Positions 56,721 to 64,000 of a stretch of DNA of 64,000 bases are shown piece by piece. Within the stretch, counting starts at the first letter, position 1. Each line of letters starts with the position of its first letter. A program made the position numbers and the translations under genes. The stretch is from NCBI GenBank assembly GCA_020746105.1, contig CM036617.1, positions 142,642,518-142,706,517 of the forward strand. Reading direction: 5' to 3'. The notes beneath the pieces were generated by a model. It worked only from the letters and a program-made list of their open reading frames with translations. It did no database searches and was not told where the DNA came from. The stretch comes from Trogon surrucura (Eukaryota > Chordata > Aves > Trogoniformes > Trogonidae).

Positions 56721-58574
56721 TGCAGGAATAACCCAAACCTGGTCTAACTACAGTTGGAATAGAGGTTATGATCAAAAGACAGTTGCTGGAACTACTGTTC
56801 CACAACACCCCGTGTAATGATAAAAGCCATGGGTAAACCTGTACATTAACAGAAAGAAAACATGGATAAACAGGAACAAAACTGTGACTATCTGGTCACC
56901 ATCATTTCAAATGGGAAAAAAAGTTGGGCTACAGTCTGGAGTCACATTTTCATATGAAGAAAGATCTATACAATGCTAGTAGAGGCAGAAACTTTGAGCA
57001 TTGTACAATGTTTAGATACTGTAACTTTCCAGAAATATGTTGGAGAACAAATTCTGCCAATAATGTCAGACAGTAGAGGTTCCTGGCAGGGGCACCTGAC
57101 AGGTTTTTTTCACTGCTACTCTTGTGGAACCAGCAAAAGGCAATGTTATCTTAGATTTGGTTTTGGTGGGTACTTGAGGAAATGATACAAAAACTGTTCA
57201 GAGAAGTAATCTTAGCTTGAATGCTCATGAATCAATCTGTCTCAGTCTCCATCTTAGGAGAAAGAAAAACAAACTAAAAGTATAACTAATTAAGAAAAAA
57301 CTTCAATGAACTTTGGGAAACAGTGACACAAACTGCTCTGATAACTTCTAGGATTTGAACACGGAGGAAACCTAAACTAACTTTGAATCAAGGTACACAA
57401 AGTTATCTGGAACTTGTGTCAGAGTGATTCTTGATGAAACTAGCCCTATCTCAAAACATCACAGCAAAAGTAATGAGAGATCCTCCTAATATGGAGAAAC
57501 AGATCCTTCTTCAGAAATGATCTGTCAAAGACAAACTGTTTTACCTCTGGAGAATTATAGGGCTATTGTGAAAATTTCACAGCCACCTTCTTTCAGAAAA
57601 TGCAACTGCCTTAAAACAAATGGCAAAGTATTCCTCAGCTGTATAAACACAAAAGAGAAAAAGGGAAATAAATATAAAACTTCAGTGCTTAAAATAAACT
57701 AGGTATACAATAAAATAGAACAAAAGCTGTACCATATTTTTCAGTAAGTACAATGGTGTCAGCTGCAGTGCCAAAAGCAGGAGGGGAAATGGAGCACAGA
57801 TTTGGACAAGGTAAAGAACACAGAGATATTTTCTCAGTTTGCATGCTTGCTGTGTTTCTGCCTGTCAGTGTAGTGTACTGGATATAGGAATGGCTTAAGT
57901 CCTGTCTTGTGTGGAGAGACGAGAAGTCTAAAGATATTTGAATCTTATTACTTTACTTCAAGTAGGACAAACTTTCAGGACTGAATAGCATATTACCTGA
58001 TGGAAAACACTTCAGAGGCAATGGCAGCACCACTCATTCAACAGTAACTTTCAACAGTGTATCCCTATAGTAAGGATAAAAGGAGTCACTTGAAAGACGG
58101 GTTACTTTTGGAGAAAGTCGGGAGGAGGAGAAGCAGAGAAGATCTAGACAAGCACATGCACTCACAGACACTGACACTTGTTCTGTGAGGGGTTTCAAGA
58201 ACACTTGTTCTCTGATGGACAAATACCTGGTAAGATGGTTTCTCACCTAAGAACTCTGCATCTTTATCGAATGACCAGTGAACATAAATTTATGGGAGAA
58301 AAGTTATATGGACTATTTGCACCATCATTCTGAGTGCTGATCCGTCCTGAGGGGCCAGTGTCAGTTTGGGTTTCTCTCTGGTGGGGCCATGGAAAAAGCA
58401 TGATGTGACGATCACAACAGAAGCTGTCAGCCAGGCCCATGAGTACTGAAAGCTGCAGCCAGAGTTATGCGAGGAGGTTGCATCAGGGCTGGGGTCAAGA
58501 GGAAGATGTGTCTTTGTCACAAAAGCACAATAGGGATTACCACATCGGAGGTGGAAGCAAAAACATTCCTCCAC
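56721..58574. other. Single-copy AT-rich stretch, no gene seen
   Basis: Flank of the CR1 5' truncation. Nothing recognised. Confidence 0.4.
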
Positions 58575-59090
58575 TCTAGTGAAAGGATTAGCTTTTGGAC
58601 TGATCTCTTCAACTATTTTCATGAATGGTCTTGGCACAATAATAGGAATGCACAGGAACGCATTAATCAAACTTTTTGATGAGAATTTGGGATATTGCCA
58701 ATACAGCAAAGGATCAAATTGTCGTACACGAAGAAGTGAACTAACTAATATAATAAGTGTAGTACGTCATGCACTTACAAACTAATGATAACAGTTTCTG
58801 GAAAAAGCTCAGAACTCTCCAGCTGGAAAAGTTAAGGGGAAAAAAAAACCCAGGGAAGCTTGAAAATACTGGTCAATACAGCACAACACTGGAAGTCATA
58901 GTGTGAGACAGCTATGAAGAAGATTGCTGTAATCCCAGGATAACTATTTCCACTTAAAATGGGAAAGTGTTCATGTTGCTTTAGAGGGCAGGAACACTTT
59001 TTTTCCATAAAACCTTGTCCTATTTTATTCACCCATGCTTAAAAAGGAGGGATGTGAAGTGGAACAAATACACAGACTGATTAACAATGC
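58575..59090 (+). mobile_element. Ancient CR1/L3-like LINE, RT and thumb region
   Basis: ATCTCTTCAACTATTTTCAT, GGAATGCACAGGAACGC, TTGATGAGAATTTGGGATAT, TGCCAATACAGCAAAGGATC parallels the old CR1 RT around FADDTKLG (here decayed). GCTATGAAGAAGATTGCTGT then AATCCCAGGATAACTATTTC, and TATTTTATTCACCCATGCTT then AAAAAGGAGGGATGTG then AACAAATACACAGACTGATTA, follow in the right order for the post-RT part. Heavily mutated; no frame left. Confidence 0.72.
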
Positions 59091-60389
59091 AGTTTCCACG
59101 TCACGGTGCACTGAGTCTCACTGGGTCTCACATCCTTTCTTGTGTTCACATAACTGTGTGGTGAACCACAAGAAGAGAGGAAAAAACTTTTGAAGCAGAG
59201 ATTACACTAGTAGGATTTGAGGATGCAATTCTTGTAGAACATGTAATACTTCAAGTCATGTTATTTAATTTCCTTTTCAAGAATTTTCAAGATTTTTAAA
59301 GATATTTAGCTTCCATTACTTTAGCAAGAACAAGTGTTCAGATTACTAAAAAGCCCTTAACTGTCGTTTTCCCAAACCTGCTCATCAGTTGGAACCACTG
59401 ACAAATTGTCAGAGAGCTGAACTTCCACCAAGGAACTGAAAACAGTTGGATTTCCCAAAGTGTGCTGTACCTCCCAGGTTTTCTCTTCAAATGGAGATGG
59501 AACACTGGAAATAACTGAGCAGAGAAAACCTCTGACACTTTGGCCATTTCAGAAAGCTGTTAATTGTGCCTTTATGAAAATATGGCCCTTTGTCACTGCA
59601 ACAGCCTGCAGGGGAACTGCTGGGTCCTGATTTCTTACGAAAAATTGGTGCTTTAATTGATTTTCTGGGTTAGTAAAATCTTCAGTAGTCCTTAAGCAGA
59701 GCTCCCATGATGTCTGTCTTCATATGACATAGAGTATCACGTGCACAGATAAATCATATGCATCAGTGAAGCTGAATATTGTAGCACTATAGAAGAGAAC
59801 AGCTCAGTAAAATCTTGTTCATATTAGAAGAATGGCAAGGATTTCTGTCAGCGATAATTACGCTTGTGTGAAGAAAAAGTGTAAAAAAAATTAACTCCCA
59901 GATGTGTATAGGAACTTAAGCATTACAAGTCCTTTGACTTGCAATATGGGTGGAAGATGGGTTTTCATGCTCCTTACAGCATATGCAGGGCCTGTTGGGT
60001 TACAGGTCGGTATACCGATGAAGATTACCAATCCTATGTCCTTGAGCCCGGTCCCTTCTCCCAGGCACTCCCTGCCTGAATGGAGGCCACAAGGGCCCTG
60101 GTGCTAGGATGCAGTTCAAAATCACCCAAACTGTCAGACTGGGGACTGTTCTGGCAGGATTCACACTCCAGATCTGCCTTCTCATGAAGGGTGACTCAAA
60201 AACTGAGCAGGAATCATTGCTATCTTTGCAAACACAAATCAGGTTTAGGGGACTCCTTCTTATATGAGATGTGATGGTGGTTGAAGAATTGAGCAAGAGT
60301 TGGCAGGTCTGTTATCAGTATCCCTCCAACCTGTTGCCTTCAGGAAGGATTGTCTACCACCTCCCGTCAGACAACAGCAAGGAGGTATG
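59091..60389. other. Unrecognised stretch between ancient LINE pieces
   Basis: The distance between the flanking pieces is about what the missing part of the same element would need. I cannot align the interior convincingly, so I leave it as unassigned. Confidence 0.35.
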
Positions 60390-60737
60390 AGATGAAGTAA
60401 TTGTTTTTCAGCACAGAAAGTACTGTGGGACTCACTGCCACAAGTGACTCTCAATGGGAAAAGTTAACAGAAGTTCAGAAGGTGATTGGACAAAGACATG
60501 GAAGAGAGGTCCAGCAAGATCTTTGCATTTAATGCAGCGATAGCATGTCCGTCTTAAGAAGTTTCCTGGGACAGATTGCTGGCACCTGGGAAAATATTGT
60601 GGGGAACAGAACTACTAATTTGCTGTGAACTGACAGTCTTCTCCAGGCATCTGCTACTGGGTCCCGTTGGAGACAGGGCAGTGGCCTAGTTGGACCTTTG
60701 ATCTGATCTAGAACTGCCATTCTCATGTTCCTTTTGA
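60390..60737 (+). mobile_element. Ancient CR1/L3-like LINE 3' end (plus strand)
   Basis: TGTGGGACTCACTGCCACAA matches the old GTGGAACTCATTGCCACAAG block. ACAGTCTTCTCCAGGCATCT then GCTACTGGGTCCCGTTGGAG then ACAGGGCAGTGGCCTAGTTG then GACCTTTGATCTGATCTAGA then CTGCCATTCTCATGTTC is the classical end of amniote CR1/L3 elements. Same orientation as 58575-59090 and probably the same insertion. Confidence 0.82.
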
Positions 60738-63084
60738 GCATAATTGAGTTAACTCATGAAGAAAACAGTAAAAGCTACGTCCCTCTCTCTTAGCCATTCA
60801 GAGATAAACTCATTTTCCTCCCTAGAAAAAATTGGGCTGTAAGGATGAACATGAACTTCAGTCAACCAATAACATCAACATGTTAATGGGAAACTTGTAA
60901 TAACAATTCGTATGAGTAAAACATGTCACTTATAATGACTTCTAGTGTATTCAAGTAGATCAAACATCTTCAAAAATGTAGATGGATTTTTCTCCCCCTA
61001 AAAGCAGGTTCCTACAAACAGGCTCCTGTTTCCATATTTAAGCATCTATCTTTTATTCAAAGACAGCAAAAAAATTATTATTACTATTTTCTCCATTTCT
61101 TCTGCCCAGTAACTGGTCAGTTACAATCTGTATTAATAAATTCTAGTCTGTATTAATCTGGACGACTCTTGTCCCCTTAAGGATATCCTGTAGTTAAAAC
61201 AATGGCTTATATTCCTCAAAACTGGAGAACATAGAGATTTAAAAGTCTAGATAACACTTTCTAACCTGGATATGGAGGATGAGCAAGTAGAAAAAAAAAT
61301 AAAATCAATATTAGTTATATTGCAGAAAAATGTTGAATGTCTTTTACCCCTCAGAGCTGATAATGACTCAGCTGTTTTCTTCTCAAGTTACGGAATAAAG
61401 TTGTTGCTTTAACACTGATTAGCTATGTACAAGTTGTTTTCTTTAGCTAGATTGCATATGTGAATATATTCATGGAAAATAAACCACTCCCACAAATGAA
61501 ATATATGTTTATATAGTTGATATTATCTTATGCTTCATAAATAGCATACCATGCGAACAAGCACTGACAGGATAAAACAAGTGTCCATAAAAATGTTTGG
61601 CCTGGGAAAACTCTGCTTCTGAATTTAAAAGTTACCTATCGTCACAGCTCTAGACACAGATTTTCTGAAGTCTATGGTGGTCACTTTCAAGACCACCATT
61701 AAGCCCCCAGGTTAATGAGAGAATTTTTCAAGACAGTGCAACTCAGTGTAAGCACTTGAGCAAGTGCTGAGAACAAGCGGGAGACGTTAGCTGTTGGGTA
61801 ACATCTGGAAGCCTGGCCATGGCTTAAAAGATAAGCAGAGATCATATAAAAATGCAGTCCAATTTATGGGTTTAAACACTTGGAATAGTAGTTCTGTATA
61901 TGGACATTAGTACGTGAGTATCCAGAATGCCTTTCTCCTCAGAGACATTTTGTAGGTGCAATGATGGGGGTGTAAACAATAAAGAAAACCAGTCTGACTT
62001 GCATGCATACGTTCTGTTGGATTTTTTCCCTCCCTTGTGTTTTTCCTGCTGTCAGTCTGTAACTTTTAAATGTTAGCCCTGAAATATATATGTCGAGTCA
62101 CAGCAAAGTTACCCCACACTTGCTGACCCATGCAATTACTTTACCTTAAGCCATTTATTGTGGCACTCAATGGAGACTTTACACAGCGACTGTGATCCAA
62201 GCTGGCAAAAACCTGAGGTGCTGCACTCCATCGTGATACTGTAGCCTAAGTACGTTCCTGCTGATGTAGCTTAAAGCAGGGTTTTGCTCTAGCACAGAGA
62301 GAACTTTGTTTCAGAGCCCTCTCACAGTCACTCCTGTAGATATTAAGCGTGGTGGTGTGAGCCCAAGGCATGCCTGAGAGTCAGCTAGAGGACTACTGTA
62401 TAAACAATAGTAACAGTAATGCTGTATCACAGATATAACACCTGGTACTGCAACAGGCCTATTCCCATTTTGAACATGCAGACCAAGCAGGCTGCTGTAA
62501 TCTGAGAAGAAACATCTGGTTCACAAGCTTTTGCTCGTTCTTTTCTAAGCTGAAAAAAAAACCCCAAGCCCCTCCAAAGCCCCACCCCTTCAAATGCCCA
62601 CGGAGATGTCCAATAATTATCTGCCTTTGCAAAATTAGCAAAGTATCACTTGGTTGTGATTAAGCTCATTTCAAACCTGTTCCTCAGGAAATACCACTAT
62701 TAAATTCCAGGCAATTCTTTGGGCGAACCCACTTAGCATACAATAACAGAAAAACACATTTGTTCCAGGTGTTTTCTTGGCAGAACCTGACATTCGAGTC
62801 TGTTTATTCTTTCCCCTGTCTCCCAAACTCCCTTCAGACTTTGTTATGCTGTAATCCTGCAGGTTGCCCTGTCTTTTTCTCATGCGAGAGACGGCTGGGG
62901 AGAGAAGGAGCTTTAATGAAAGGCGTGTGGATCAGAGCCACAAAATGAATCCAAATATGGCCTTTGTTTTCTTATTTTGCAGCTGACCCATACGCATCAT
63001 AAAACAGATTCTTCCATAACTGCTAGCTCATTAAAACGATAGAGCTTTCAGATATTCTGCGTGCTTTAAATGGAATTTATTCTT
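60738..63084. other. Single-copy AT-rich stretch, no gene seen
   Basis: Has a perfect 9-bp hairpin at 61674-61699. No repeat family or coding frame supported. Confidence 0.4.
61674..61699. repeat. Perfect 9-bp inverted repeat, 8-nt loop
   Basis: ATGGTGGTC, ACTTTCAA, GACCACCAT. It may be a remnant of a palindromic repeat, since CTGAAGTC lies directly upstream. Confidence 0.88.
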
Positions 63085-63220
63085 TTGTTTGCATGCTTGT
63101 TTGTTAACTAACATTGTGCAAGGTATTATATTAAGCACAAAGGAGAACATACTGTTTTCTTCAAAGATCTTGCAGTCTAAGCAGACAGGCAAAGAGCAAA
63201 AACAAATACTGCAGCACATA
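63085..63220 (-). mobile_element. L2-like LINE / MIR tail remnant (minus strand)
   Basis: GTGCAAGGTATTATATTAAG, CACAAAGGAGAACATACTG, CAAAGATCTTGCAGTCTAAG, CAGACAGGCAAAG parallels the reverse complement of old L2-type 3' sequences (ACTGTACTAAGCAC ... GAGCTTACAATCTAAG ... AGACAAG). Non-coding. Confidence 0.62.
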
Positions 63221-64000
63221 ACAAGCTGGAAACTAGGGCCACAGCTTCCAAAGTAACTTAGAATTCTGTGTATTTGATTTTGAAAAATGGTCTGCGTTGT
63301 GTTTGGTCATTTTCAGAGGGGCAGGATGGAGTGACTGTCAGGTGCCGAAAATTAGTTCCATATAAGAAGTCTTGAGCAGAACCACGTACAACTAATGTGC
63401 CCCAAATACATTATAATTTTTAAAAGCTTGATACTGGATTTTTTTTAATTTCTCTGTACATATTTTGAACTTCATTTTCCATTTCAATAATAGGTGTTCA
63501 TAATAGTTTTTCTTAAATGCGCTGATATCTGTGGAGCTCTCAGAAGAAATCATCTTTATCCAGAACCAGTTTTTCTTGCAAATTAGCCTCATCTCAACAC
63601 TGAAATCATTGCTAAAAAGGTTTACAGGTTGTTTTTATTTCACCTCAGAGTCTGAGTAGGACATTGGCAATAAGAAGGGACTTGCTACAGAACACAAGAG
63701 CATGCCAGTAGTGAGACCCAGAGAGGAGGAAAAGATGGTCTTACCAATCATGAGACTAGGATTTTGTATTTGGGTAACAGTAGAGATCTCAAAGCCTGAG
63801 TCACTGGGCTTGCCTCTTATCTGCTATATATTTTATTCTACCTCTTACTTCATTTAACACTGAATCACTTTAGTGCAACCTCTCTTTCCAGGTTACCTTT
63901 GTATCAGATTGGGACATCTGATTCATATTCATTTTTTATTAATAATGCAGTCTCCTGAATTGAATTCAAGTCAACAGGGTAACTGAATCTCGAAAGACAA
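63221..64000. other. No recognised feature
   Basis: AT-rich end of the window. No repeat family or coding frame that I can support. Confidence 0.4.

Overview
The window reads as intergenic or intronic DNA from a bird nuclear genome. The evidence is its repeats: many CR1 (chicken repeat 1) LINE fragments, several with the avian octamer 3' tail (ATTCTATG/ATTCTGTG), a solo LTR of an endogenous retrovirus family that I recognise from neoavian genomes, and old amniote repeats (L2/L3-like LINEs, tRNA-derived SINEs, a 5S-rRNA-derived SINE). There are no bacterial, viral or organellar gene arrays. I found no protein-coding gene that I can name. The longest open frames that make sense belong to the reverse transcriptase and C-terminal region of dead CR1 copies. 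Almost all other ATG-to-stop frames are short and have no recognisable protein character.

Layout. 1-3.2 kb: single-copy, AT-rich sequence with one candidate 114-bp exon (1315-1428). 3.2-3.7 kb: CR1 on the minus strand. 3.7-10.8 kb: mostly single-copy, with a direct ~130-bp duplication (7040-7170 and 10452-10580). 10.8-11.4 kb: solo LTR carrying a (TATTC)10 microsatellite. 12.4-12.6 kb: second candidate exon behind a strong acceptor-like tract. 12.9-18 kb: diverged palindromic repeats and an old LINE remnant. 18.7-18.9 kb: 5S-rRNA-derived SINE. 21.8-23.0 kb: CR1 on the minus strand with readable RT motifs. 24-35.5 kb: old SINE, LINE and palindromic remnants. 35.6-37.7 kb: two successive plus-strand CR1 3' ends, the second with an expanded octamer tail. 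42.6-43.1 kb: a small GC- and CpG-rich patch. 44.8-53.3 kb: old SINE, LINE and CR1 scraps. 54.8-56.7 kb: the longest CR1 (about 1.9 kb, minus strand). 58.6-60.7 kb: collinear pieces of an ancient CR1/L3-like element. 63.1-63.2 kb: an L2-like remnant.

Nothing here forms a pathway or operon. The main content is a layered record of retroposition: ancient L2/L3/MIR-type and palindromic repeats, then CR1 copies, then one LTR element. I see no novel biological system. The observations most worth checking are the two candidate exons, the local duplication, the family of dispersed imperfect palindromes, the CpG-rich patch and a few perfect hairpins. All repeat assignments come from reading the sequence against remembered consensus features, without any search.
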